Assembly (NCBI GenBank): GCA_963662175.1
Contig: OY759226.1
Span: forward strand, 24,350,446 to 24,414,445
DNA length: 64,000 nucleotides
DNA from: Aradus depressus
Taxonomy: Eukaryota; Arthropoda; Insecta; Hemiptera; Aradidae
Direction of reading: 5' to 3'
The translations under genes and the position numbers were made by a program. The notes under the pieces are model-generated. The model ran no database searches. It was not told the DNA's origin and worked only from the letters and a program-made list of their open reading frames with translations. Below, in pieces: positions 38,601 to 53,900 of the stretch; the first letter of the stretch is position 1; every line of letters begins with the position of its first letter.

Positions 38601-41600
38601 CCCTCATTTAAATTTACTGATAAAAATTATGGTCTTATAAAAAAATTAACGAAGTGAATATAAATTGGTTTTCTATGTTATTACTTTCCCAACTAAATGA
38701 AGTATTGGGGAAGTTGTGTAATCGGAGGTTGAGTTTTCACTAAAATGTCATGTTTTTGCGACCCCTTGATTCCAAAAATGAAAAAAAAAAATAATAGTCC
38801 GTGAAACACAAATTTTTTGTCGATACATTCTTTTGAACGACAATTATTGGACTTTTTGTATTAAGACTCCCCTCTAATCCCCCTTTCCCTTGACCGATTT
38901 AGCTGAAAATCAATAGGTGAAGTTCTTGTTGGGTTTTGAATTTAAATGTAAAATTTCGTTGCGATACATTCATTCTATCACCTGACGTGACACCCCATAA
39001 AGACAACACATATTCCTTTTCAGTCAAATCGGTCAAAGGAAAGGAGGAATTCGGGGGCGAGAGGAGAGAGAGGTAACACAGAAATGTCAATTGTTGGGTA
39101 AGTAATGAATGTATCGACACGAAATTGTATATGTGAAAAACCCAATGAGGGCAAAATACCTATCAATTTCCTACTAAATCAATCAAAGAAAACTCAAAAA
39201 AAGAAATTAAAATAACGTGAAACACCTATTGATTGAAACAAATCGGTAAATTGGGTTGAGAGGGAGAGCGGAAACTTTAGTTATTTATTTCATGGGGAAG
39301 TACATAGTCAGTGTTTCACCAAAGACTTTTTCTTCTGCGGTCAGGATCCCTAATATATATAGGTAGAAGTAAACAGAAAATTAATATGTACAATTGATGG
39401 GAGAAGCCAGCCAGTGCTGACACTCATTTAGATAGTCTTGTTATTTATTCAAAGAAGATCGCGTCGTCTTACGCGGAGTGGAGGGTTGTCGGGATGGGAC
39501 TGAGAGGACATGCGCTGAGCGACAGGATTGGGATGGGTATTCAACTTGGAATGGAATTTCTTGAAGGTCTTGGACATAAGGAATGTTGAGGTCTTTGTGT
39601 AGGACTTTGTTGGTGACATAAAAGGAAGCATTGACAATTTGTTGTAGGACTTTTGACTGAAAAGTTTGTATTCTGTTAATGTTGGAACTCTTGGCTGAGC
39701 CCCACAGTTCTAGTCCGTATGTCCATATTGGTCGTATGTTTTGTTTTGTAAATTGTAAGTTTGTTCTCAATAGATAGTTTTGACTTTGTGATCCGAATAG
39801 TCGTCTTAAAATACCATATCGTCTGTTGAGTTCCCTAATATATAAAAACTATCATTGTTAACTTAACTAAGCTTCTGGTATATTTTGATTGTTACTAACC
39901 TGTTTAGATTTGACAGGGGTTCAACAAGAGCTGTCAGAGATCAACAATCGTTACTCTGTGATGGGAGTCAAACTGACGGAACGACAAGTTGAGCTGGACA
40001 ACACCAGAGAGGAACTAAGAAAGGCTACCGAACATCTCAAATCTCTAGACTCCTTCCTCGAGAGGGTATCTGTCTTAAATTGAATTATTTCTTATTAATT
40101 TAGTTTCATTTATAATCTATAATCTTAAAAAAAAAAATAGAAAAAAATATATTGCTAATTTTATCGGTTTTTTACAAGAGTTTGTTGCTTACTCTATTGA
40201 AAATAAATCAGAAATTATACCGTTATTCGGAAAACTGAATAAACTCATAGAGGTTTGGGAAATTGGCATAAATATATTGACGAACTTTTTATCGGTCATT
40301 CCATAAGTAATGGCAGTTTTTATATTCTGGGATAAAAAAAAATATGGAAAAGCTACCATGTTAATTTTACTTCCTCAGTAATACGAAGTATAGGGGAAGT
40401 TATGTAATCGGTCAAAAATTCTTTGTGGAATCATATTTTCCGTCTAGTTTCCAAATATGAAGAAAAAAAAATGTCCTGTCTGGGTGTGTGTCTATGAAAA
40501 TTATAAATATGTATATATGTAACTCTAACGACGACATCTATCGATTTTCAAAAAAAAATTAAAGAAAAACATACGTTTTTCAGAGGACTCTGCAGAAGGG
40601 AAGGGGGATCAGACGGGGTCTCAACTCAAAAACCCCAATAACTGCCGAAGTAATGAATTTATCGACACAAAGTTTAGTATAAGGATTTAGGAGCCCCTAT
40701 GTAAGTCAACTGTTGAATATTATCGCAAACGGTCGACTGGTTTTGGTGAAGGAGCGAAAATTTAATAGATTAATTCGTTGTGGGGAAGTACATTGCCGGT
40801 GATTCACAGACATTTTATATTTGTATTTGGAAAAATAGTTTATTTTCTGTGGCTTCTTTGACTTCTCTTATCGACTTTTTTTGAAAATAACAGGATTTAT
40901 TACCGGCAAACGTTTTTTGTATAATATTAAATTTCCCTTTTAGTGAAACCTTTCTAATAACTATATATATATATATATATATTGTGAATTGGAACTCCAT
41001 ATTGTTACGTTTATGTATTATGTTTTCAGATCCAGAGGTCGCAACCCAGAGAAGGCCTCCCCACTGGCCGAGAGGATGCCGACAAAACTAACAAGCTCCT
41101 TAGAGTAAGTCTTTAATAAAAATACTATTTATCATTTTTCTATTATTATTTTTCATAACTGGTTATGTTACTGTTCAGTAGATAGTTTGTTTTTGTGGTT
41201 CATGCATCTGCTACTACCTGGGAGGTTTTTTGTTGCTCTGGTAGTTTCTACTGTCTGCATCTTAAATTTGGGAGCCAGGTTTTTTCACCGAGGATAAAGG
41301 ATCATTATAATTCAGGATCATCGCTTAACGTTCCATCCGAAGGATGTGTTCAAGGTTTTTTTGCCTTCCAGATAAAATCTAATGGCCTCGGGTGGGTTTC
41401 GAACCCGCAGTCTTGAGTACTTGAGGAAAGCAACTTCTGAGCTATTTATTCTGTTTGGTGATGTCAAATCTACCGATCTCTTTATCAGTCATTTCTAAAA
41501 GAGATAGAAGACTGAAACTTGGTACATATGCCTCATTCCGGTGGCAATGCATTATACCATAATACCAGTCAGATCAGTCGAACGGTTGACCTGATTTATG

Positions 41601-44600
41601 TGAAAATGGTTGGTTCTTTGGAAAATTCGTCCATTATGAATATGTGCTGCTTATGAAATTTTTGTCAAATTTGAAGTAAGGATGTACACTCTCTGCAACA
41701 TGAAATGCCATCACCTTATATTAGGTCGGATTTTTTTTCTTTCTACTCGTATAATTCGTATTTTCACCTCACACCGCTATATGCTGATAGATATTCTATT
41801 TCAAATATATATATATATTTATTTAATTTAATTTTTTCCAATTATAGAGCCTGCTTGAAGAGATGTACGAGAAACAGTCAGCTCTGGACAGCACGAAACA
41901 CTCGGTGAGCGAGTTGCTTCGTCGCAGACCTGGCACCGTGGGTGCTGATCAACTGTCCTTACAGCTGAGCCAAGTCACAACCAAGTGGAAGTCCTTACAT
42001 GACGCTCTCAAAGCAAGGTTTGTTACTCCAATGAAGACTATTTCGTCCAACGAATGTGCTGCCTTCTTACAATCCAATATCTCTTAGCCAGTCATTGATT
42101 CTCATTTCTTTCTCTCTGAGGATTCACACTCCGAAGGGCTGAGTTGATAATATGTTCTTCAGAGTCGTCTCTTTAGTGTGACGGAGGCTTTGAGGGACGT
42201 CCACACCTCTATTCAGGACCTGTCATTATTCTTGTCTGTTCTACGAAATGTTTTTTTTTTTTTTCCTTGCCGCTTTTAAGTAATAATCCTTAACCATGTG
42301 TCTGTCAACACTACACTCCCAATAGAATGAATGTATCGACACGAAATTGTATGTGTATACAGAGCAGTGTTGAGCCAAATCGGCATGAGGGAGGGTTTTG
42401 TGGGGGAGTTTATCATAAAAACTTCAATAAGTGTCGATGTAATGAATGATCAACACGAAATTTAATATGAGGGTACAGAAGTACTACCTAATCGGTAGAT
42501 TGTTTTCAGAGGGAGAGCGAAACTTTATTTAAATCACGCTGGGGAAGTACATTGTCGGTGATTAACTGGAGTTTTGCCAAAGCTTCCAATCTTCAGTACA
42601 TTCAATCCAAAATCCTTCGCACAATAGCCAATGCTCCTGATTACATCTCCAACAAAACCCTTCACATTGATCTCAATATTTTGTCTCCGAATTAGCTAAA
42701 TCCAGGGACAAAAAATGATTTGCTAATTTAGTACACACAGTCCCCGAACGACGCCTTAAGCATCAATGGCCTAGAGACCTTCTTAGATCATGCTGTGACA
42801 CTGAAACTCTGTCATTTCTACTCTTGATGTTTTGACATTACCAATTTTTCTCCCATAACATTTTTGCTTGTTGTATATATTCGTTTACTAGAGATATTAT
42901 AGATGTATATTTGAAAATTTGCCCGTATCAGTTTTATAAAACTATGGACTTTTGTGAGGGCATAGTCTTATCCTGTTGCGCTGGTTTTGGACAGTCCATT
43001 TCTCTAACAGTAGCCCAAAAAATTTGTTTAATTTAATTAAAGAAAATTCTGCAGACAGACACATTTTATACAAACTGCATAATTTTATTCTGCATATTAT
43101 AATAATAATGTATATTTTTTTTTACAGAATCCAGCTATTAGAGGATGTTCGAGATCTGTACGACTCGTACGATCTCCTAGCCTCGTGGCTCTCAGCCAAA
43201 GAGAGAATGTTCGCTGCACTTGGACCCATATCTCCTGATCCTCGCATGGTCCAGGTTCAGATTGATCAAGTGCAGGTACTGAGGGAAGAGATGAGAGCTA
43301 CCAAGCCTCAGTTGGATCATCTGATGACTGTCACCTCCAAGGTGACAGCTGCCGTACCTGATGGTGCAAAACTGAAGTAAGTTATAATGGCTTGAGAAGG
43401 TTTGAAGATGAAGAAAGGAGTAATAATATAACTATAATAATAATATTAATTTTATTTCCGTTAAACCATTACATAGTAATAGGATACGTCATAAGAATAT
43501 TTACATTATTCTTCTTGGAGGGTAATAATTTAATGATAAACACAAAACCATTAAAATTGCGAGGATCGTAAGACAATTAACAAGGGTTTAATTAAATATT
43601 TCAATAACCTACAAAATTAGATACTTCTCGACCATCATTGCTACGAGGGGTGAAAAAAAGTTCCAGGACTTTTCGGATTGCGCGCCAACGGAGCGTCGAA
43701 AAGCGGTACGGTTGGCCGCATTAGTTGTTGCCTGAGTGAACGTTCTCGTGCGATTAAATCGTCGACTAATCATCCGTGAAACTCTGAGACATTTACGCAA
43801 GACTATGAGGAGGAAGAGACCTGATCTGTGGCGAAGTGAGGAGGGTGCTGGACAATGACAACGCGCCTGTAAATTCTGCGTTGCTCATTCGCGATTATTC
43901 CACAAAAAACGCCATGGCCGTCATCCCCCAGACCCCGTACTCACAAGACCTGGTCCCTGAGGACTTTTTCCTGTTTCCGAAACTCAAGATATCCTTAAAA
44001 GGGTAGAGATTTCACTCAACTGACGAAATTAAAGAAAATAGCTGAAGGAGCTGAACATCATTCTGGAAGATGAGTTCTCAGGGTCCTTCCAGCTGTGGAA
44101 ACGGCGGTGGGAAAAATGTATAGCTTTCCAAGGGGAGTACTTTGAAGGGGACAATGTCCAATAACTTGTAAATTTAAAAAAAATCAGTGAATTTTTTGTT
44201 CACCCCTCATATCTGTCTTTTTTTTTTAGATAAATCCCCCTTATATTACTGTTGTATTCAGGGATTTATTTTTATTTATGTATTTCAGAACGAAAGTATC
44301 AACGATTTCGGACCGATGGGAGGACTTGTCAAGGATGCTGGAGTCGCGCTATACCTCGCTGGGTGCTGCTGTAGACTCATCGAGAGAGTTCGACTCGAGT
44401 ATTGCTCGACTGAAGGAGGCTCTGTCACACATCTCCGCCCAGGTGGACTCTATCTCTTCGGAGGGATCAGAGGAACAACTGAGAAAGATCATGGTAAGTC
44501 AAACTATACCAAGAAATCATGAAAATTTTCCGATTTCTGTCGCCGCGCAACCTATTGTGGTTATATTCTAATACCTTTGAGGCCATGTTTTGTGGAAGGA

Positions 44601-47600
44601 TCTTCAGCGAGAAACAGTGGGGAAATTGTTAAATAATTCGACGATCGATAGTTTTCAAGGTAAAACATACTCTAGTAGCGATACGATAGGTTATGTTTTT
44701 GTTTTGATATAGGTTATATGCCTGTTAAATTAGTTATTATAACTCACGCCCGGGCTTTAACTACAAGGTCATATCGCCTACTATCAGAGCTCTCTTTTGA
44801 CTCTGCTGTGGGAGTCCTAAATCTTGCCGGGACCATAGTTTAACGGCCCATCCGAAGAACCTTCCAAATAAAAAATACCTAAAAGGCCTCGGCCGATTTC
44901 CGAACCCTTCGTTTTGAGCACAATAAGCAAACATGCTATCTCTGAGCTACAGTCTTTAATAACAAATATCTTTATTTCAATTCTGTTTTTGGAACAACAA
45001 TAAATGACTTTCAGAGAAATTTGGTGAAAGTATATATATAATCTGGGCTGTTGTTTTACACCTAGGGACCTAAGCATCCAGTGCTCTTATCCCTTCCCTG
45101 GAAGCGCTGAGCTTCCCCCTTATTATATTACATGTATGTTTATACTACCTGAACCAAGCCCTTCATGAAGTGCTCAGTCTCCCAGTTTCCTTATTGAACC
45201 TGAGAATGCTCCCGTGGTCCAATCTTCTAAATCCTCCTCTGTGATTACATCTTTACCAAAAATGTGGAATCTCGTTCGCGCGTATCCCGTGCAAATGCAC
45301 AGGAAGTGTGCCGGCTGTTCTATTTTGTTATTTTTAATTATTATATTAAAATTAATGTAGGGAGGCTATCTGTAGAAAACCGAATGGTTATTTAGTATAA
45401 ATTATATTACAAGAGGTCATGAAATAAAAAAATGGTTGAATTAAATTTCATAATTAATATATTTATTTTTTTTTTGTGGTAGGGTTGTGAGCGTCAGTTG
45501 GAAGGTGTGCGGCAACTTGTTGCGGACGCTGAATCAGCTGGTAACGATCTATGCTCAGTACTCACGGACGCAGCCTGTCGAGCAGACATACAGGCTCGTC
45601 TGACGGACGTCAACAAACAGTACACAGCACTGCAAGCCAAACTGGATCAAAGGAAGGCGGAGATTGAGGCGCTTCTCAGGTGAGTTGGCTGAGTGGAGCT
45701 TCTAGTTAGTGTGACATGCCCGGGCTTTAACTTCGAGGTCATATCGCCTACTACTAGAGCGTTCTTTTGTCGCTCTGGTGGACATGAGCCGGACTATTAT
45801 GGGAGTCCTAAAGTCCCTTGAGTTTATTTTACTTCCCAGATAAAATAAACTAAGAGCCTCAGCCGGGTTTTGAACCCACGATTTTGAGCTCAGTAAGCAA
45901 GCATGCATACCACTGAGCTACAGGCGCCCTCAATTAGATTATATATGTATCAGTCTTCTAATAATCACTTTTTGTTACAGAGATGGACGAGAGTTAGACG
46001 CAGCCATTGCCAAAACTCTTGGCTGGGTTTCTGATGAACTGAGTTCACTAACAGATCGACTTCTGGTATCCGCTGATAGGGACATCCTTCAGCAACAAGT
46101 CGATGCACATGAAGTGAGTTATACAATTTGTTAAAGAGAAAATTTCCTGAAGGATGTGGGTTGTTCAGAGACTAATCAGCGTAGAAAGATACAACACACC
46201 CAGGTTTGGTTACCTAGGGTAGGAGTTGGAACCGTCGCTTAATGTCCCATCCGAAGCACGACATCTTCAAGTTTTTTTCATCTCCCGTTTCAATTTCAAC
46301 CCGCGATCTTCAGGTCAGTAGATTAGCACGCTACCTCTGAGCGAAATCCAGTATTTCAAGTCTTGAAATACTGGATTTTCAAAACTTTGTTTTTAACGTT
46401 CAAGGACCTACTTTCAAGTATTAAACTATCATAAATAAATAAACACTTTTTGTTCTTGCAAATTTGTCCAATATTCGAATATCGGGAAAACAGACTTTTT
46501 GAATTCTCCAATACGTCAAATCGGAGCTTTTTTGAAAAAATTTGCAAGGGACCAAATTTGTGTATTTTATCGCTAAAAATGCGATTCTTTCCATCCTGGA
46601 AAGAATTGAAAATGACGTAATATCACTTGAAATGACGATTTTGTGAGTTTACAAGGTGCAGTTGTCGGCTTCGGAGGCGTATAGCTCAGCGGATGATGAG
46701 AAAATTGCTATGGAGGCATATGACAATGAAAAGTTGAGGTTTCAAGCTTTCATTTGAGACCAAGCAGACCCCTCAAGACAGCTGCAAAAAGTGGACACAG
46801 AGGGTGGCAGGTTTCACGAAGAATTACCCATATATATATTTTTATTTAATTTACAGTGATTAGCCTTTGAACAACTGATATTATTTTTTTGTTTTTAGAT
46901 GCTATTATAATGCTGTTTAGATCTGATATTCATACAATTATTTAATTTTTTATAGCCCATCTACAAAGAAGTACTCTCTAAAGAACATGAGGTAGTTCTT
47001 CTGCTTGAGAAGGGCGGAAAGAAACAGGTTGAACCATTGAAACAACACTGGGAACGACTGAGGCGGGAAGTGACTGAGAGGCAGACACGTCTTCAGACCT
47101 GCATGGTGCGTATTTGTTTCACAGTTGGTTAATATAAAATGGACTTATTCAATCTATCTGTTGGGTAGGGTAGAATACATGTAGGCGGTACTAAATATCA
47201 CTTCCTGATATAGCGCCCTATCCTCTAAGTTAAGTGCGTACCGAAAAAAAAATAGATATTTTATATTTAATAAAAAATCGGGTAAGGATATCGATAAGCG
47301 ATAATATCAGTATACAAGGTATTAATGAATTTATTTCTACTTTATTTTAAAAATATTTCGATTAGTGGAGGATTGACCATCGATGTAGTAAGAAGAGATG
47401 AGGCTTGTGGTCGATAAAAACAGACTTCTGTCAAGCTTTCGGCACTACCTGTACCTTCTTCAGGGCCTGTATTGACATATATACATTATTAGTGAGATAT
47501 ATGCTAGATTTGAGTAAAAATGTGACAATAAATAAAACTAAATGTAACTAAACCAACAAAATAACTTTTAAATATTTACATCAAAACAAACTAACAATTA

Positions 47601-47845
47601 TATCTAGACACAAACAATTATAACTAAATAAAAACTGAAATAATTAAACTACAACAAAAACAAATAATATAATTATGATATCTAAATCAACATCCTCAGC
47701 GAACAGAAGTTATCAAATAAAATATAATATGTAAACAAAACAAAATATGATGCCACAACTTCAATAAATATCCTACATCATCAACGAATAGAATTGTTAT
47801 TATTAATATATGACAACTACTGGTTTTCAGCCAATTTAAAAAGAT

Positions 47846-47918
<73 letters not shown>

Positions 47919-50900
47919 GATACCTATAACTTTTTGATGATTTGCCACATTTTACTGATATGATAAAATAATAAAACTACCAAAAAAAGAAATTTTTAAA
48001 TAAAAATACACAAAAATGTCACCTGATCATATAGTTAGTATAGTTGAAGGAGGTTTTAGGGTGAGATTGGAAACTTAGATTATTATAAATAATTCTAGCA
48101 GGGGATGTACATTGACCGCCTTTTTTTTTCTTTGTAGGAACATTGTCGCAAATACTACAAAGGTTTGGAGGGTTTCATCCCCTGGCTGTCCCAGGCAGAG
48201 AATCGACTGGAAGCCATGGCTCCAGATTCCTTCTCCAGACGGGATCTGGACAAACATCTCAGGGATATGGCCTCGCTCAGGAATGAAGTATGGAAAAAAT
48301 CCGGAGAATTTGAACATATTCGTTCTCTGGGGGAGACTTTCGTCGGTTCCTGTGACGTTGACAAAGAGGTTGTCACACAGGAAATATCTGCAGTTAAGGC
48401 ACGTTGGGATCGACTGAACAATGAACTCCTGTCGAAGACCTCTCGTCTGGAAGAGCTCGGAAGAAGACTGGCGGAGGCTTCAGAACGGCTGGGAGCTTTA
48501 ACGCACTCTGTACAGAGATGTGAAGACCGTCTGGCCAGTCATGACTCCATCTCGCTCAACACCGACCCAGCGACCATCCTGAAGTTGAAGTCACTCAAGG
48601 ATGAAGTTCTGTCTCTCAGAGCTCCACTCTCAGCTCTTCTTAACACCTGTACTGATCTCGACCGAGAGGTAAATATGATTTATAAGTATATTTAGTTATG
48701 TCTGCGTTAAATAGCGTAACAGTCTTTTCCAAGTAACCACGGGTTATACTGAAATTAATGAGTAATTACCTTATTTGACTGGATTTTTAGTTATTATGAC
48801 TCATGCCCGGGCTTTAACTATCATACTCTCATATCGCCTACTACCAGAGCGCTCTTTCGTCACTCGACATGAGCCTTACTCTACTAGGCGACAGTCCTAC
48901 CTGTGATAGATGTAGGGAAGAAGAGGAGACGGCGGCACACTTCCTGGGCATTTGCACGGGATACGCGCGAACTAGATTCCACATTTTTGGTAAAGATGTA
49001 ATCACAGAGGAGGATTTAGAAGGTTAGACCACGGGAGCATTCTCAGGTTCAATAAGGAAACTGGGAGACTGAGTAGGTATTTCATGAAGGACTTGGTTTA
49101 GGTAGTATAAACATACAGGTAAAAAAATATGGGGGAAACCCAACGCTTCCAGGGAAGGGATGAGAGCACTAGATGCTTAGGTCCCTAGGTGTAAAACACC
49201 AGACCACCACATATATATATACTCTACTAGAGAGTCTTAAATTGTTGCCTACCCTAAATTTTTATTCATCTAGGATAGGGTTTTTTAACGAGTACCTAAC
49301 ATAGTATAGGGCTCGGCACCAGTGGTGGATTAACCAATAGGCAAACCTAGGCAGGTGCCTAGGGCCCCCGATGCTGAAGGCCCCAATGTCTAAAAAAAAA
49401 CCTTGTCACTTTTAAAATGATTTTACACGCTTTTGGGAAAAATAATTCAGGTCAAATTTGACTAGGAATTTGACCCGAGTTATTTTTCCCAATAAAAGTT
49501 ATGAGGGGCCCCCTATTAAGCATGATTTTTTTTTAAAATAAAAAAACAAATCGGCTTTTTCATTTTTCACAATGTTATTTCAGTTTTATAGGTCAATAAA
49601 TTCATAAAAAAAATTGCTGAAAAGTTTTCGTTTTTTATGGGGGGGGGGAGGGGGGTAAAAATAGGGGGGCCCCACATTTACAATCACCTAGGGCCCCGCA
49701 GAAGCTTAATCCGCCACTGCTCGGCACCATCGCTTAAAGTCCCATCTGAAGGTCGGCGTGCTCAGGGTTTTTTCACATCCCAAAGCCTAAGGGCTTTGGC
49801 CGGGTTTCGAACCCGCAATCTTGAGCTCAGTAAGCAAGCACACCAGTATATCCGTAAAATTCAGTCAAAAGAGTTAAGTTTTAGTTAATTTCACATGAAA
49901 TGACGAGGCTTTCCGTAAAATTACGTATTACGCTATTTGACGCGAACGTATATCATATCGTGGGCTTACAACTGAAAGACACTAAGTCATGACCTTTTTA
50001 TCATTTTTTTTTTTAAATCTATTTTGATTGAGTTAAATATATTAAAAACATACTATTCTCAAGCATATATTTTTTTCACCTGAAGTGATTGGTCGCATCA
50101 AAATAATTTTTAGCAAAATTAACAAAGGGGTTTGAATATTAAAATTGTTCATAACTCAAAACATTCTTTTCAGACTTAGTACCTTTCGCTTGTACGCCCA
50201 CGATGTATATGTTATGGCAAAAGTGTAAACTTGGCTAGTAGTTTATAAACTCAGTGGATAGTTTATAAACTAAGTGAACTCTATATTGTTTTATTTTAAA
50301 ATAACCAAGCTTTCTGTTAGTTAATTTATCCAGTGACTTTATTACACTTTAACTGTAAAAAATACATTTGTGCAGAATTTGTTGAAGCGTCATTCATAAA
50401 TCATATAACATTTTGTGTTTATTATGATAATTTCATTTTTAAGAATTATAATATTTTCTTTATTGTTCTAACCTAAATAGGATTCAGAATTTCAGGTATG
50501 TTTTAGGTAGCTAGTTTTGTTCGAGTACCAATTACTTTTTTTTTTTTTAATTAAATATTTGATTCTTTGAGCGTAGAATTATTAAGGCAGTTAAGAAATT
50601 ATTTTAATAGTAGACGTATGAAAAAATTATATTTTAATTTTATAAACTGTTTTACAATATCTCTGAAAAATATTGAATATCATTATAATGCTTCACTTTT
50701 GAAGTTAATTGTAATATAGATGGTCTTTTTAATTGAGATTACTTATTTTTGCACTTAAATAGAAATATTGTTTTTGTTGTTATTTTTTTACTTAGGTATT
50801 TTTTAAATTAAATATTGTATATTTAGATAGTTTTCATGTTATGCTAAAATTATCCGCCATTTTTTTGTCGATAATGATATACTTGCGCAAGTATTGAAAA

Positions 50901-53900
50901 CGTTTGCCTTCTAATATGGGTGAAGTGAAGACACGAAGAGCTGATCAACCCGATTTTACATTATTAATAACTGATTGGCCCTACATAATGTGATGTTATA
51001 TATTTCATTTTTTATTATTATTTATTACCTTTTTTGAAGTATGTTTTAATTATATTCTGAACGGACAACAGGTTCAAGTTGAGGCCCCAGGAAAACACTC
51101 AGGTCTCACAGAAGATGTGACAGGTCTTGGTGAGCGACTGGACGACCTCTCAGAGCGACTTAGAGATAGATGTGCTTCCGCTGAGTCTGCTGTTGTAGCT
51201 GTACAGCAGTATAACGTAAGCACAGTCTTATTTTACGTTATCACGAATTTTATATATTTCCCAGAACTCCGTAAGGATGACACTTATTGATTTTCAGACA
51301 GATCGGTCAAAGAGGAGACTAGGATTAAGGGGGGCTTAACTCAAAACTCATAATAACTGCCATGAATTGAATATATTGACCCAAAATTACGTACGTAAAA
51401 TCCCTTAAGGACAACATATTAATTTGCCGGGAAATCGTCCCATGGTAAGAGGCTCATCTCAAAATCAAAAACACTAATAACTCGCGATGGTAGAATAATC
51501 ACAGTATTTATGTTCCTATGTAAGAGAAAAAAAACAAAAAAACTCATTTTCATATTAAAATAAATTTAATTGTACCTATATTTTTAAAGAGATTTCAAGT
51601 TCTTGTATTTAATTTAAATTGAAAATAATTTTAAAAGCTTTATCCTGGCACAAACAAATAGATAAGTAAACAAAAATAAAATCTGCATTTTCTGTTTGTA
51701 TAGCTACAAAAATGCCAACATGGTCTTAAAAATTCAATAATCTTGTAAATTTATAGGTTTTGTTGACGTCTAAAAAGTTGTGCTAAATTTGAAAACATTT
51801 TACTGCTATTGTCTCAAAATTTAAATTTTTTATTATTTTTTTCTTTCTATAGTAGTAGTACACCTCAGTGGAGTTACCATCATCCTAATATCTCATTGAT
51901 GATCAAAGCGTTTATTTACTTTCATATAACATATTATAATTTAATGATAATTGAAATTTGTATTTTTTTTATGTGTTTAGGAGAAGGTTAAGTTTTTGAC
52001 AGCGGATTTGAGTTCATTAGAAGCTGAGCTGGAAGGGATGAAACCTCCAGGTCGAGACTTTAAGACTGTGAGGACTCAGCAAGATCAACTTTCTTTATTC
52101 AATGGAAAGGTAAGACAACCTGAATACATTTAGTGATATATAACATAATATGTATTTCGAAGTCATATTTTTCTAGTACTTTCCTATTGAAAAGGTTTCC
52201 GTTTACCACTTATGTAGTAGAAATCATGTTGAAATGTGTTCCTGGAAAGCCAGATTAACTAACTCAAAAATATGATTTATTTATTCTATATTTTCTTTTA
52301 TAATTATCCCTTTATTTCTGAAAGTACTCATGAGAAAATTCTGAGAAAAACGTTTTAATTGTAGAGAACGGTCGAAAGATTTCTCAAAAATTGATTTTTA
52401 ACGCAGATAGCTCCGGAAAATTGTGAGGTCACGGAAACCCCATATAACGTGAGACCCGATTCGTACATCATCATCATCATAAGCGCTACAGCCTATCAAG
52501 AGCCTTGGTCTCCCAGGGAATGTCCCCATGCAGCTCTGTCCTGGGCCAGTCTCCACCAGCCCACCGCACCAAACCGTCTTGCGTCTCTGTTCACGGTCTC
52601 CAGCTATCTTCTTCTAGGCCGTCCCACTCTTCTCCTACTCTCCGGTGTCACATTCATGAGTTTCCTTGGCTCTGTATAGAATGTGTACTACTCCTGTTTG
52701 TATCGGATGCGCCAAACACCCTTCTCTTGGGTGGGGCCGTAGATCCTTCGGAGTATTCTCCTCTCGAAGATGTCAAGACGCCTATCTTTCGCCACGGCGA
52801 GGATCCATGTCTTCGTACTTTAGTCGTTTTTTTTTTTTTTCTTCTATCTGAAGTCTTTTCAAAATAGTTTTTAATGAGTTACATCTCTTTTTCTTAATAG
52901 TAAATTACATTAAAAAAAACAAATTTCCCCAATCTATCAAGAATTTATTTTTAGAGTATCTGTTATTTGCTTGACTGTTATTCAAAAAGTGTCTGTTATT
53001 TGCGATTAATCGTTTGTTTCATCATCATCAGTATTAAAAAATATTTTTCATATAAATCAATAAAAATAATATCTTAATATCTTATTTTTATCAATATTAT
53101 AATTTTAATGAATTATTGACGAAAATCTTATGTTATTTTTATTGATTTGTATGAAAAACATTTTCAGATACTATGGGAGTTCTTCTCAAAACTTTCAAAA
53201 ATAAATGGAAGAAGTATAAATTATAAAGCTGTGGAAATATATATTATATGTTAGAAGACATTCTGAAGTTAATTTTATATTTATCTGTACTGCAAAAAAA
53301 ATTCGCCAATTACACATTAAGGTATTTTTTTTAAAATGTACAACTCAACTTAATTTTCCTCTTTGTTTCAGTTGACCCGATCAGGTGACGCTGTCCGAGA
53401 GATGCTGGCTCTGGCAGACAGACTGGTTGACTCCGGTCTCCCAGTGGAAGGGACCCGCCGACATGGAGACGCACTCTCTAAACAGTTGGCCGCCCTTGAA
53501 GAGAAGTCTCGAGCAAGGGAGGAGCAGCTGGAGGCGGCACTCTCATCCCTTAGGGACTTTGAAGATAAGTACAACGAGGCATCCGATCTTCTTGATAGGG
53601 TAAGTTCTACTCTTTATATGTTCAATGTATCGATTTTATATTAGAAACTCCTATCTCATATATTTAAATTACACTTAGGCTTGTCAGAAGTGTATTTCAG
53701 TTTTACTGTCAGGTTATGCTACCAACTACAGAAATCACTTTTAAATGTTGAGGGTTCTGTCGTGAAAAGAAGAAAACTCAGAATTCGGCAACGTTTTGGA
53801 AAATATTTATTTACGTCAGGGCCTTTTTATGACTGGAGTGGTGTGTGATTAGAGTCAAATGTTTAATATCGATGAATGACAGCCAATAAGATTGCCTCAT

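Larger units (their letters stand above)
48790..49845 (-). mobile_element. SINE split by two nested insertions
   Basis: A reverse-oriented SINE is found in three pieces: 48790-48887 (ATGACTCATGCCCGGGCTTT), 49231-49319 (GCCTACCCTAAATTTTTATT) and 49728-49845 (CGGGTTTCGAACCCGCAATC). The gaps are filled by a LINE end (48888-49219) and a hAT-like element (49320-49719), each bounded by a duplicated piece of SINE sequence. Confidence 0.88.
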
